Part shown: positions 1 through 10,463 of the stretch, piece by piece | Numbering within the stretch: the first letter of the stretch is position 1 | How the letters are laid out: the number at the start of each line of letters is the position of its first letter | Position numbers and translations under genes: made by a program | The notes under the pieces: model-generated | Told to the model about the DNA's origin: nothing | Databases searched by the model: none | What the model saw: the letters and a program-made list of their open reading frames with translations, nothing else | Assembly: GCA_965242775.1 (NCBI GenBank) | Contig: CBDETI010000012.1 | Location: 1-64,000 of the forward strand | DNA: 64,000 nt | Reading direction: 5' to 3' | Source: JAWPMT01 sp965242775 | GTDB taxonomy: Bacteria > Bacteroidota > Bacteroidia > Cytophagales > Cyclobacteriaceae

Positions 1-739
1 CCACTCGGAACACTTTCAGGTTTTTGTCACCCCAAAGGGTCCAGGCAACTTGGGTACGGAGCCAGCCCACGTACGTGATTTCTAATTTCATTTGCAGGTA
101 GAGACAGTCAATTTTGCATGTTTCCCTGAAGATCTTCGGCGCCGATTTTAGTGGCGGCGCACATCTTGGCTCTTTCTCGGCGGGTTCCCTGATTGTATGG
201 CGTTCGCCGTTTTTAATACTAGGTCGGCGCCCTTTTTCATCAACCTCTCATAAAGAGTGCCCACATTGTCATCGAGATGGATGTGTTCTTTTTCCTGAAA
301 GATGATTTCACCGGTATCGATTTCATGTTGCAAGAAGAAAGTGGTCACGCCGTTTCTTTTTCACCATTTATAATGGCCCAATTAATTGGTGCGGCTCCAC
401 GATACTGTGGCAGCAGGGAACCGTGAAGGTTAAATGTGCCCAATGGTGGCATGCTCCAAACAGATTCCGGTAACATCCGAAATGCCACAACTACCTGCAA
501 GTCGGCTTTCAGCGATTTCAGTTCGGCCAGAAACTCAGGATTCTTGAGGTTGGTGGGTTGCAAAATACGTAATTGCTTTTCAACCGCATAGTCCTTCACC
601 GCAGAGGTTGCCAGCTGCTTACCCGACCTTTCGGCTTATCCGGAGCGGTGATCACGGCAACAATATCGAAGCCATTGGTTACCAGAATATCCAGGCTCGG
701 CACCGCAAATTCTGGCGTGCCCATAAACACAATTTTCAT
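1..739 (-). pseudogene. fmt: methionyl-tRNA formyltransferase, frameshifted and cut by window edge
   Basis: Fmt formylates Met-tRNA for translation initiation in the cytoplasm. Read on the minus strand from the ATG at 737-739, the product opens MKIVFMGTPEFAVPSLDIL. It keeps the formyl-THF site (NLHGSLLPQYRGAAPINWAI) and the HEIDTGEIIFQE stretch. The reading is broken at about 621-626 (GGGG reads GGG in GRGKQ), at about 349 (GGGC reads GGC in ETGVTTFF) and at least twice more between 60 and 150, where APKIFRETCKID and then SLPANEIRNHVRGLAPYP appear in successive frames. All checked lesions are single missing bases, so sequencing error is more likely than true decay. The C-terminal roughly 60 residues lie outside the window. 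The start codon is 25 bases from the stop of the TPR gene upstream. Confidence 0.85.
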
Positions 740-763
740 TCGCTACTTCCAGTTTACGCGAAT

Positions 764-2024
764 TTACTCACAATATTCTGTGGTGAGAATCTGGATATCC
801 GCCGGGTATATTTCGAATAAGAATTCATTATAAATATCCGCGTGCTGATAGTCGAAATTTTTCTTTGCAAATGTCAATAACTCGCAGATTTCTATGTTGC
901 CCTGCTCTAAGCGGCCAGGGCTTGGTAATAAGCAGCATCTGGCGATTGGGATAATACGTCAGCATTTTTTCAAATTGTTCCTCTGCCTTGCTTGACCTAC
1001 CGAGCTTCAAGAGGCAGATGCCCTTGTATAAAAAAGTATAGACATCAACCCAGGATTCATCTGTTTCAGAGTTGATGTAATTGTCAAATTGTTCTATGGC
1101 GCCCTTGTAATCTTTCTGGCCCAAAAGACATTCTCCTTTTAGAAAATAAATGTTTTCGCCCCAAGGGGCATCAACAAATCCGGGCGTCATACTGTCCAAC
1201 AACTGGAAATCTTCCAGCGCTTTTCCGTAATTTCTGAGTTTGCGGAGGTGCATCCATCCGCGATACCCAGATGGGCCAGGGTGTCCAGGGCAACTGCTCT
1301 ATCTAGTAAACGGAACCCCGTTGTGAAGTCCCCGCGCTTATTAAATGGAACCGATTGTTCCATATAAATTTTTGAGTTGGCAGGGTCGTAACTGATGGCC
1401 TTGGAGAAAAGAACTTGCGATACTCGTTGGCCTTGAAGTGGAGTGGCCAAGGTGTAAAGTAAGTCGGCTTTCTCTTTGTCGGAGCGCGTGATCCAGTAAC
1501 CCAGGATGAGGGATGCAACTAAGAAGATCAAAGCTACCAGCGTGAAGAGGAGGATCTTAAAAATTTCTTGAATTTTCCCATTTACGATTTTGAATCGAAC
1601 CATGTAGTAGCTGTCAAAAGGCGCTTTCCTTGACCAGTCTTCAAGGCTTTTGGCGATCGTATGAAGTTGCTGCTTCAGCTCGGTATCTATCGTCGCTACA
1701 TTATATTCCTGATCAATTCCAAATGACCTGATCCTTCCAACACGATCTTCGCAGTTTACCAGAAATCGCAACGTAATCCACCCATTCGATGGCGAAATAT
1801 TCGCCACTTTGGTCACCCGTTCATAAAATAGATCTCGCACTGCCTGGGTTCCACCTTGGTAGGTTAGCTGAGTTTGATAATATTCATACACGACCCTTTC
1901 ATCGCATATTTGAAGTTTGGATCGTCCACTCAGGATCAAACGCAATGGCCCCAACATCGCGGGCACCGTTGCAGTTGGTGAAAAGGAGCAGGAGCCAAAT
2001 AACTCCCATCTGGCATTTATTCAT
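764..2024 (-). pseudogene. TPR-repeat membrane-anchored lipoprotein, frameshifted
   Basis: The start overlaps the end of the NamZ gene (ATGAATAA). It encodes a lipoprotein-like signal (MNKCQMGVIWLLLLFTNC). The frame then shifts near 1,900-1,960 into a segment with one strong membrane helix (ILLFTLVALIFLVASLILGY). A further shift near 1,190-1,250 leads to TPR-like repeats (KALEDFQLLDSM, KGECLLGQKDYKGAIEQF, KGICLLKLGRSSKAEEQF). A last shift allows the end ...EIYPADIQILTTEYCE, with the stop at 764-766. TPRs usually mediate protein-protein contacts; no specific function can be assigned. The breaks look like the same one-base consensus errors as in the neighbours. It probably forms one operon with the muramidase gene and fmt. 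Confidence 0.6.
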
Positions 2025-3162
2025 ACAATAAATACTTTTCTCTTTTGGTTTGAAACTGGATAAAGCGGGTTCCCAACTTGCCTTGATAGCTTCTTGCGAC
2101 CAGCCATCCTCAATCTGTTTTTGTAGGTTTTTAGTGCCGGCAAGTCGGTGCAAATAGGTTTGAAAAAATCCTTCCTATCCATTTTTTTATAGAAATCTAT
2201 CAATGGTTGGATGGTGAATTTGTAGTTAGGTCCGAAGAATCCGTAGTGCTCTCCAAAGCATACTTCACCTTCCAGTACTGGGTTCTTTGCGCCTGGGCGT
2301 GATCGCGGAGTGAAGGCATATGACTTATCAGGATAATCCGGGTGACCTATATGCTGGAAAGCCCTGTCGGTCCCTCTGCCAACGGAGCAAATGGTCTGTT
2401 CAAACAAACACAAACTGGGATACCACGAAATGCTTATATCATCTGGAAGATTGGGAGAGGGTTTTACTGGTAGCGAGTAGGTGTCAGCGTGGGTCCAATG
2501 TTTTGTCTTGATTACTTCAATTTCGCATTGTAGACTGTCTTTCAACCAGTACTCGCCATTGATCATGAGGGCAAATTCGCCTGGTGTTAGCCCATGTACG
2601 ATAGGTACAGGGTGCATTCCTAAAAACGATTTATATTCCTCTTCCATCACTGCCCATCCACATAACTGCCGTTGGGGTTCGGCCGGTCGAAAATGATAAG
2701 CGGATATTATTTTCCGCACACGCTTCCATGAGTAAGGTCATTGTGCTTATGTAAGTAAAAACCGAACGCCCACGTCTTGAATATCAAAAACCATAATGTC
2801 GACACCTGCCAGGTCTTCCTTCGAAGGTTTTCTGGTTTTTCATAAAGTGATATTAATTCATAGGACTGTTGCGCCTCCGAATAGTCCACTTTCTCTCCTG
2901 CGTCGGCGGATCCGCGAAATCCGTGTTCGGGTGTAAAAACTTTGGTTATCCTAACGTCCCTTGAGAGCAGGTATCAACAAGATGAGTATCATTTATCAAC
3001 CCTGACTGGTTGGTGCAAATGCCGACACTTTTTCCAGTTAGCTGGGTAGATAATTGTCCATCTGATAGGCACCCGGAAGCGCAGCCTGCTTTGTAGATGG
3101 TTGCTGTCCACAGCAAATTAAATTCATTGCTAGGTTGCGAAAAACAAGAACGTAGACCTCAT
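2017..3162 (-). pseudogene. namZ: NamZ/DUF1343 exo-beta-N-acetylmuramidase, frameshifted
   Basis: DUF1343 (NamZ) proteins remove terminal N-acetylmuramic acid from peptidoglycan fragments outside the cytoplasm. From the ATG at 3160-3162 one can piece together a lipoprotein signal (MRSTFLFFAT, then LAMNLICCGQQ). Next come the family landmarks LTGKSVGICTNQSG, VFTPEHGFRGSADAGEKV, DIMVFDIQDVGVRFYTY (across a break), the HGLTPGEFALMINGEYWL block and the ending QTKREKYLLYE. Breaks fall near 3131, 3040-3050, 2990, 2830-2850, 2690-2710 and 2140. Total length without the breaks is about 380 aa, normal for the family. The stop codon overlaps the next gene's start, so translation was probably coupled. 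The function is well supported; the broken state is probably an assembly artefact. Confidence 0.8.
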
Positions 3163-3202
3163 GGCAGAATTTGGGTTTTAATATTGTGTCAAATTTATTC
3201 AA

Positions 3203-4409
3203 TTGAATCTGCCCAATTTATAGCCTCCAGAATATCCAAGCAGCAGTCTGGTTCTTTTTCGGCTATTATCAGCCGCATTGCGGTTATCTCCATCGCCGTG
3301 GCAGTGCGTCGCTGTTGATGCCTTCATGATCTTATTGGGTTTTCAGAACAAGATCAAGGATAAGGTCTATGGGTTTAGTGGGCACTTGTTGGTTGGTAAA
3401 TACAGCTGAGCAACTCGTTTGAAGAATCTTCATTCTATTTAACCGATAGCCTAAGGAGGCAATTGGATGCTGTCCCGGGTATTGCTCATTATCACCCTTT
3501 GCTTTGCGTGCGGGGTTGTTAAAATTGAGGGCGAGATCCAGGGAGTGGTGATCAAAGGACTCACTGCGGATCAGGATACCGCCAGTTTGCGTCAATATAT
3601 TGTGGAAGGACGGCTGCCCGATTTTGACTCAGCAAAATATTCTACCGAGGTTGCGCTGAGCGCTAAGATCGCTAAGTCACTCAACCTAAGTGTGGGTGAG
3701 GATGTGTTGATTCTGTTTGTGCAAAACCCGCCCCGCTACAGAAAACTGCAAATCGTTGGAATCTATGAACGGGGCTGGAAGAGTTTGATGAGAATATCAT
3801 TTACGGTGATCTCAACTTGATTCGAAGAATAAACGCCTGGGAAAAAGATGAAGTGGGTGGCGTGGAAGTATTTGTAAAAAATTTGGGGGTATCGCCGAAG
3901 TGCAAAATGACCTTTTTGAGCTGCTGGACTATGACCTCTACGTGGAAAAAGTCAGTGAAAAGTATTTACAAATTTTTGATTGGCTGGCTTTGTTGAATCG
4001 CAATGTGGTGATTTTTCTGGTACTGATTCTTTTTGTTGCAGGCTTCAGTATGGTATCGATCCTGCTGATCCTTATTATGGAAAGGACTCAGATGGTAGGT
4101 ATGCTCAAGGCACTTGGCGCTTCCAACGAACTCATTCGAAAGGTTTTTTTATCCAACGGAGCCAGCTCATTTGGAAAGGTCTGGGCTGGGGTAATTTAAT
4201 TGCTATAGTCTTTGGATTGATCCAGTACTATGGCAAGGTAATTCCGATGGACCCTGCAAGCTACTATATGGACCATGTGCCGATTGAATTCAATTGGTTG
4301 GCCATTGTTGGTGTAAATATCCTCGTGATCTTGCTGATCAGCTTGAGCTTGTTTATTCCTCTTGCGTGATCAGTCGTATCGAGCCGATCAGTCAATTCGG
4401 TTTGACTGA
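3203..4409 (+). pseudogene. LolC/LolE-type FtsX permease, frameshifted
   Basis: Inner-membrane permease of a LolCDE/MacB-like ABC transporter (lipoprotein release or related). The opening FIASRISKQQSGSFSAIISR, the first TM stretch, then IKDKVYGFSGHLLVGK are typical of the LolC/E N-terminus. The periplasmic domain follows. The FtsX core is at 3950-4370 (VVIFLVLILFVAGFSMVSILLILIM, MVGMLKALGASNELIRKVF). The family ending ISRIEPIS..AIRFD is recovered only after two frame changes, stop at 4407-4409. A TTG at 3203 is the best start I can offer; a damaged ATG is possible. Breaks fall near 3305, 3405, 3490, 3775, 3885, 4165 and 4365. No ATPase gene is adjacent. It is convergent with the glycosyltransferase gene. 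Confidence 0.7.
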
Positions 4410-5144
4410 GGTGTACGGGTTGGTACTTTCGGAAGAAACTTCGGATCTTCATCTCTATAACTCCCAAAACAGCTTCACGAAAAATCGAAATGGACATCTT
4501 GGATTGGCCCTTGGTGCGGTCTGTGAAGACGATTGGCACCTCTTTGATCTTGAAGCCGTGTTTCCAGGCATTAAATTTCATTTCGATCTGGAAAGCGTAA
4601 CCGATGAAGTTGATGGTCTCTTTTGGCCTAAGCGTCTCGATTACGAGCGGTGATAGCACTTGAACCCAGCCGTCGAATCGCTGATAGGTAGTCCCGTGAT
4701 GATTCGCACATAATAGCTTGCAAAATAGGACATCAATACCCGTCCCATAGGCCAGTTGACCACATTCACCCCTTTGATATATCTCGACCCAATGGCCATG
4801 TCGTACCCCTCTTTCTCACAAGCCTCTAATAAGTTGACCAGGTCCTTGGGGTTGTGCGAAAAATCAGCATCCATCTCGAAGACGTACTCAAAACCATTGA
4901 CCAGCGCATACTCAAATCCGGCAATATAAGCCGTGCCCAGACCCATTTTTCCTTCCCTTTCAAGTAAGTGCAGTCGGTCAAACTTTGCTTGCAAATCGCG
5001 AACAATACCACCTGTACCATCCGGCGAATTGTCATCAATTATCAATACATGAAAAGCACGGTCCAATTGAAACACTGCATGAATAATGTCGGAGATATTC
5101 TCTTTTTCATTGTAAGTCGGTATGATTACTAGTGCCTGGTTCAA
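4264..5144 (-). CDS. GT2 polyprenol-phosphate mannosyltransferase-like enzyme, one frameshift
   Basis: Family 2 glycosyltransferase resembling dolichyl/polyprenyl-phosphate mannose synthases, which load a sugar from a nucleotide donor onto a lipid phosphate at the inner membrane face. It starts MNQALVIIPTYNEKENI. It has the donor site IIDDNSPDGTGGIVRDL, the metal-binding EMDADFSHNP and the GSRYIKG motif. A missing G near 4650 splits GFKCYHRS from VIETLRPKETINFIGYAFQIEM. The second part keeps EVPIVFTDRTKGQSKMS, typical of this subfamily. The true C-terminus is uncertain: beyond about 4400 the frame only reads the antisense of the convergent permease gene, so the protein probably ends near FFRKYQPVHL. 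Starting at 5144 gives the family's usual N-terminus. Confidence 0.75.
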
Positions 5145-5213
5145 AGGGTATGAATATTGTGATTTGGAAAATAATCAATTATTAGTTTAACAACTGAAAT
5201 AAACTTAAAAAGT

Positions 5214-5722
5214 ATGCCAAAGGCGATTTTTTTTGACCGGGACGGAGTACTCAATGTGGACAGGGGGCAATATACCTACCGACTGGAGGACTTTCACATC
5301 ATGCCAGGGGTCAAGCAGGTACTTACGACACTGAAGAGGCTTGGGTTTCGTCTGATAGTTGTGACAAACCAGGCAGGAATATCCAAGGGAATATATGGGT
5401 ATGCCGAAATGAATGCCTGCCATGCGTACTTGCAGGAGCAAACGGTCACAACATCGACCACTTCTACCATGCGCCGGACCACCCCGATTTTTCAGAATCT
5501 CTTAGTCGTAAGCCCGGAAGCCTGCTTTTTGAAAAGGCAGTCGCCCGATTTGAACTTGATCCTGGTTTAAGTTGGATGATAGGTGATCAGGAAAGGGATC
5601 TTATTCCTGCGGAGAAATTGGGAATGAAGACCATTGCGATGGGCAAAATCCAAAGTGCTGTGGTCGATTATACTGTCAATTCCCTTTCTGAAATTGTACC
5701 CATTATAGCTTCTGAGGGTTAG
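5214..5722 (+). CDS. HAD-IIIA phosphatase (GmhB-like), one frameshift
   Basis: HAD-superfamily phosphatase of the histidinol-phosphate/heptose-bisphosphate (GmhB) type. The nucleophile motif is FFDRDGVLNVD (residues about 6-16). Motif II is VVTNQAGISKG. The late motif MIGDQERDLIPAEKLGMKTI is intact. A one-base loss near 5430-5442 moves the frame between YAEMNACHAYLQEQ and the continuing NGHNIDHFYHAPDHPDFSES. The histidine pair HFYHAPDHP sits where GmhB enzymes carry their zinc loop, but the Cys ligands are not evident, so the substrate cannot be named. Without the break the protein is about 169 aa, normal for the family. It is divergent from the glycosyltransferase gene, which may hint at a sugar or envelope role. 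Confidence 0.75.
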
Positions 5723-5808
5723 CACTGGTTAACATCTTTTAACCGCCATTTAACATTTAGAAGGTTGCTCGCGGCGTAACTTGACATTGTCAATCAAACT
5801 CAATCCTA

Positions 5809-8176
5809 ATGCTACCTTCTCTAAAATCTACCTTTCGATCCTTTGCCAAGGACAAATTATTCACGGTGATCAATGTGCTGGGCTTGACCATAGGCCTGGC
5901 CTCCTCGCTGCTGATCTTCCTAATAGTAAGACATGACTTAAGCTACGATACCTTCCACGAGAAGTCCGACCGTATTTTCAGAGTCAATATTCATATGACT
6001 TCCGGTGATGGTGTGCGAAAACACCCCACCTGTCCTGCTCCAGCCGGGCCGGCGATGGTTGAAGAATTTCCGCAAGTAGAGAATAGCGTGCTTATTAACC
6101 GAGCGTGGTGAAATGCCAATTTACGCTGACGAGAAACTGCTCGGAGTGGAGGCAGTGGCAGTCACTGACCAGGCTTTTTTCGAAGTTTTCGATTTCGAAA
6201 TGCTCACCGGAGACGTGACGAAGCTGGAGGAACCAAATCAGATAATTGTCAGTAGGCAGTTTGCTGAAAAGATGGGTAAAAACATCAATGATATTATTGG
6301 TGAAAGTCTTTCTGTGGGCGGAAACTATAATGTGTCAATCGCAGGCGTAATGGAAGATTTTCCGGTGACTACTGACCTACCGTTTACCATGGTACTCTCT
6401 CGGAAAACTATGGAACAGGAGATAAATATCAACATGTGGCACTCCCTGGGAATGGACGCGTCGACATTCGTCGTTCTCAACAAGGCTGAAGATCTGACCC
6501 AAGTAACCGAGGGCCTGGAGCCGCTACTCGTCAAAAATACGAATGAGCGAATGGCCGAATTCTTTGATCTTACACTTCAGCCCCTCAGGACTTTGCACTT
6601 TGACTCGGAGTATGGTAATTATAACAACCGGGTGATGCCAAAAAATATTCTTTGGGGCCTGAGTGGAGTGGCCTCTATTCTGCTTGTAATTGCCTGTATC
6701 AATTTTATCAATCTCTCGACCGCCAATGCAATCAAACGGAGCCGTGAAGTTGGCATTCGGAAGATCCTGGGCAGTAGCAGCAAGCAGTTGATTGGCAAGT
6801 TCATAGCCGAGGCTGCGGTAATGACGATTTTGTCCTTTGCCGTGGCAATACCTCTTGCCAAGTCACTCCACTCATCTGTAGAGCGGTTGGTAGGGTTCGA
6901 CTTTGATTTTAATCTCTTAGCAGATACCACACCTTGGTTGGTAGCGGTCGTGCTTTCTGCTTTTATTGTACTTGTCGCTGGGATCTATCCCGCTGTGGTA
7001 ACTGCGAGATTTCAACCTATCGCCGTGCTCAAGCAAGATAAAGTACAAGGATCAGGGGTCATTTTGCGCAAGATCCTGGTCATTTTCCAGTTTACGGTTT
7101 CACAGGTATTATTAATTGGGCTGTTTGTAGTTCAGGGACAACTTAACTATTTCCTGGAGGCGGATATGGGTTTCGATCGTGAAGGAATTTTGACGATCAA
7201 CCTCCCCGGCGATCCCGATACAACAGGGAAAGTCAAGGCCGAATTTTTACGGGTGCCTGGGGTGTCACAAGTGAGTATGGCCAATAGCAGCCCGATTTCC
7301 GGAAACAGAATGATCAACAGTTTTTCCTATGAAGGAGCGCCGGAGAATGAGACCAACTTTACAGAAGTCAAATTAGCTGATACGGACTATCTGGACATGT
7401 TTCAGTTCGATTTACTTGCGGGACGTAATTACTTCGCCGGCGACAGCATCCAGGAATTGTTAGTAAACGAAACATTGATGCATCAGATCGGGATCGAAAG
7501 TCCGGAGGAGGCGATCGGCGCTAAGGTATTGCTGGGGCCCGGTGAGCCGGATGTAATTGTAGGGGTAGTGAGTGACTTCAATTTCAGCAGCATGTATGAG
7601 AAGATCGGGCCCGTGGTAATTTCTACCGAACCGGCGAATTTTTCAGTGGCCAATGTTAAAATTGGCGTAAAGGACATTACGACCACAATTGCGGGCCTTG
7701 AGCGTGCCTGGACGGAGCTCTATCCGGATGAGGCTTTTGAATATGAATTTCTCGATGAAGCGGTGAACTCCTATTATGAGCGAGAACAGCGACTTTCGGA
7801 AGTCATACTTTGGTTTACAATAATTGCCTTGTTTATCGGCGGAATCGGACTGTATGGTATGGTGACGTACGTGGTGAACAACAGGTTGAAAGAAATAGGG
7901 ATCCGGAAAGTCCTGGGAGCTTCATTTCAAAACTTAATTCAGATGATATCGAGGGAGTTTTTGATTCTTCTGGCGATTGCCTTCCTGATTTCGGCGCCAT
8001 TAGCATGGTACCTTATGAATGGTTGGTTAGCGGATTTTCATTACCGTATGGAACTGGGACCGTTCTTATTTTTGGTTGCTTTCCTTAGCTCCATGTTGGT
8101 GGCCCTGGCTTCTGTTTTGCAAAAATCAGTTCAAGCCACAAGGATTAACCCGGTGGAGACCTTAAGAAACGAGTAG
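5809..8176 (+). CDS. FtsX/MacB-family ABC transporter permease, one frameshift
   Basis: Large permease of the Bacteroidetes FtsX family (about 789 aa without the break), expected in the inner membrane as part of a MacB-like efflux or envelope system. The N-terminus MLPSLKSTFRSFAKDKLF precedes TM1 (VINVLGLTIGLASSLLIFLI). A periplasmic MacB_PCD-like domain follows. FtsX helices with the signature SREVGIRKILGSSSKQLI lie around residue 320. A second periplasmic domain and a second FtsX unit (LKEIGIRKVLGASFQNLI) follow, and the family ending RINPVETLRNE closes the protein. A single missing base near 6109 separates the first 100 residues (...LINRAW) from the rest (MPIYADEK...). It is the last broken gene at this end of the window. 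No ATPase partner is adjacent. A 13-bp palindrome lies 16 bases upstream of the ATG. Confidence 0.85.
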
Positions 8177-8217
8177 ATGCATTTTTCTAAATTACGGAAA
8201 TACTTACCTTGCGCGGA

Positions 8218-8994
8218 ATGCAACCGGGTAAGTATTCCTTCCTCTATTTCCTGCTCTTTTTCGGATGTAGTTCTGCCGCCAAATTAGAGCTAGTGTGGCA
8301 GGATGAGTTTTCCGAAAACGAGCTCAACCTTCAGCACTGGACAGCCATCGAAGGGGATGGATGCCCGGAACTCTGTGGCTTTGGCAATGATGAGCTCCAG
8401 TATTACACGGCAGCCAATCTTAAGGTGGAGGACGGATTCCTTACCCTTAAAGCCCAGCGAGATACACTTGGTACCCGAGCTTACTCAAGCGTAAAACTGA
8501 TCACTCAAAACAAGGGTGATTGGCAGTATGGCCGGATTGAGGTCCGAGCCAAATTACCTTATGGCCGGGGCACATGGCCGGCTATCTGGATGTTGCCAAC
8601 TGCTGGGACCAAATGGCCCGATGACGGTGAAATCGATATCATGGAACACGTCGGGTTTAATCAAGGAATGGTCTATGGCACGATCCATACGGCCAAATAC
8701 AACCACATGCTGGGAACGCAAAAGTCAGATAGCGTTTATTTTAATGACCTACATGAAGAATTTCATACTTATAGCCTGGACTGGGATGAAGAATCGCTCG
8801 CCTGGTCTGTGGACGGCATGGAATATCTGGAATTAAGGAGAAACGGTGAAGGCGTTTCCGGTTGGCCCTTTCGGCAGAAGTTCTATTTGATTTTAAACGT
8901 AGCGGTAGGAGGTAGTTGGGGAGGTAAAATGGGCGTAGCAGACGATATTTGGCCTCAGGAAATGATTGTTGACTACATTAGAGTTTATCAATGA
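8218..8994 (+). CDS. GH16 laminarinase-like beta-glucanase, lipoprotein
   Basis: Glycoside hydrolase family 16 enzyme, likely cleaving beta-1,3 (or mixed 1,3-1,4) glucans such as laminarin outside the cytoplasm. The chosen ATG at 8218 gives a short lipoprotein signal peptide with the lipobox FFGC; an upstream TTG at 8209 is possible but adds nothing. The active-site motif is GEIDIME, with E138 as nucleophile, D140, and E143 as acid/base. The substrate-cleft segment YGRGTWPAIWMLP and the carboxy-terminal GGSWGG...VDYIRVYQ complete a normal 258-residue single-domain GH16 without binding modules. Its stop overlaps the next start (ATGA), so it is translationally coupled to the aminopeptidase gene. 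Confidence 0.9.
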   Translation: MQPGKYSFLYFLLFFGCSSAAKLELVWQDEFSENELNLQHWTAIEGDGCPELCGFGNDELQYYTAANLKVEDGFLTLKAQRDTLGTRAYSSVKLITQNKGDWQYGRIEVRAKLPYGRGTWPAIWMLPTAGTKWPDDGEIDIMEHVGFNQGMVYGTIHTAKYNHMLGTQKSDSVYFNDLHEEFHTYSLDWDEESLAWSVDGMEYLELRRNGEGVSGWPFRQKFYLILNVAVGGSWGGKMGVADDIWPQEMIVDYIRVYQ

Positions 8995-10382
8995 CAAATT
9001 TATTTTCGGCAGATACCTACAGAAAACGTCGCCAAGAATTGAAGCGACGCATGGGGAGCGGAGTACTTCTTTTTTTAGGTAATGAGCAAAGTCCCATGAA
9101 CTATGGGGCCAATCACTATCCCTTTCGCCAGGATAGTACGTTTTTGTATTTTTTTGGACTTGACAAACCTGGTCTTGCGGCCACAATCAATGTAGACGAG
9201 GATACGGAAACCCTGTTTGGTGAGGAGTTGACCATGGATGATATTGTGTGGGAGGGCCCTCACCCCACATTGGTGGAGCTAGCTAGCCTGGTGGGAATCA
9301 CCCAAGTGCTGAGTCCGGATAAGTTGGCCTCGAATTTAGCGGGCGATGTTCACTATTTACCGCCCTACCGACCCGAGAATAAAATACGACTTTCGCAATT
9401 GCTTGGGCAAACACCGGATTGGGTTGAACTCAATGCGTCATTGGCGTTGGTAAAAGCCATAGTACCTATTCGCTCCATTAAAGAGCAGCAGGAAATTCAG
9501 CAACTTCATCAGGCAGTCACCATCACGTCGGAAATGCATCTGGCGGCGATGCAGTTGGCGCGACCTGGCATGAAAGAATCTGAAATTGTTGGAAAACTCT
9601 TGAACATCGCAAGTGCGCAGGGCAATTTCTATTCGTTTCCGCCTATCGTCACTATCAACGGACAAACCCTTCACAACCATTTTTACGGCAATACCCTGGA
9701 GGAAGGGCGATTGCTAATTTGTGATAGTGGCGGAGAAACATCCATGCATTACTCAGGAGATATGACGCGGGCCTGGCCAGTGTCTGGAAAATTTTCTGAG
9801 CGGCAACGTGCCGTATATGAGATCGTCCTGGAGGCGCTGAAAAGCTGCGCGGGCGAAGCCAAACCTGGTGTACTGAATTTAAATCTTCACAAACGTGCTG
9901 CGGCAGTCATTTTCGATGGCCTGAAGGCGCTAGGCCTTACGCATGGGGATACCCCGGAGGCTGTGGAGGCTGGAGCTCATGCGCTTTTCTTTCCTCATGG
10001 ACTTGGCCACATGATGGGCTTGGATGTTCATGATATGGAGGATTACGGCGAAGATCACGTGGGGTATACCCAAGAACTAGGGCGGTCCAAACTCTTTGGC
10101 TATAATGCGCTCAGACTTGGTCGTGGTTTGGAAGCAGGGTTTGTTATAACCATTGAACCGGGCATTTATTTCATTCCGGAATTGGTTGCGCAATGGAAGG
10201 CATCCAAGCAGTGGGAGTCATTTCTCAACTTTGTGGAGATTGAGAAGTTCCTTGATTTTGGAGGAATACGGCTTGAAAATGACTACCACATTACTGAAAA
10301 TGGTGCGGAGTTGCTGGGTAAACCGCTTCCTCTCGAGATCGATGAGGTGGAAGAGGCCAGATCGGTAGCCGTTAATCGTTAA
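8991..10382 (+). CDS. pepP: Xaa-Pro aminopeptidase (aminopeptidase P family, M24)
   Basis: Metallopeptidase releasing the N-terminal residue before proline, cytoplasmic (no signal peptide). At 463 aa it is a full AMP_N domain plus a 'pita-bread' catalytic domain. The metal ligands are visible: D245 (LLICDSGGE), D257 (YSGDMTRAWPV), His in FFPHGLGHMMGLDVHD, Glu in ITIEPGIYF and Glu in GIRLENDYHIT. The N-terminal NYGANHYPFRQDSTFLYFFG segment is the conserved AMP_N start. The ATGA overlap with the GH16 gene is unusual, because a secreted glucanase and a cytoplasmic peptidase have no obvious shared pathway; it may simply reflect genome compaction. Confidence 0.92.
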   Translation: MTNLFSADTYRKRRQELKRRMGSGVLLFLGNEQSPMNYGANHYPFRQDSTFLYFFGLDKPGLAATINVDEDTETLFGEELTMDDIVWEGPHPTLVELASLVGITQVLSPDKLASNLAGDVHYLPPYRPENKIRLSQLLGQTPDWVELNASLALVKAIVPIRSIKEQQEIQQLHQAVTITSEMHLAAMQLARPGMKESEIVGKLLNIASAQGNFYSFPPIVTINGQTLHNHFYGNTLEEGRLLICDSGGETSMHYSGDMTRAWPVSGKFSERQRAVYEIVLEALKSCAGEAKPGVLNLNLHKRAAAVIFDGLKALGLTHGDTPEAVEAGAHALFFPHGLGHMMGLDVHDMEDYGEDHVGYTQELGRSKLFGYNALRLGRGLEAGFVITIEPGIYFIPELVAQWKASKQWESFLNFVEIEKFLDFGGIRLENDYHITENGAELLGKPLPLEIDEVEEARSVAVNR

Positions 10383-10463
10383 AAACCCATCATTCAACTA
10401 AATTCCCGTTCATTACGGTGCACTACCTAACTTTTTGGTTCAGCAACCCTGGGTTGTGATTGA

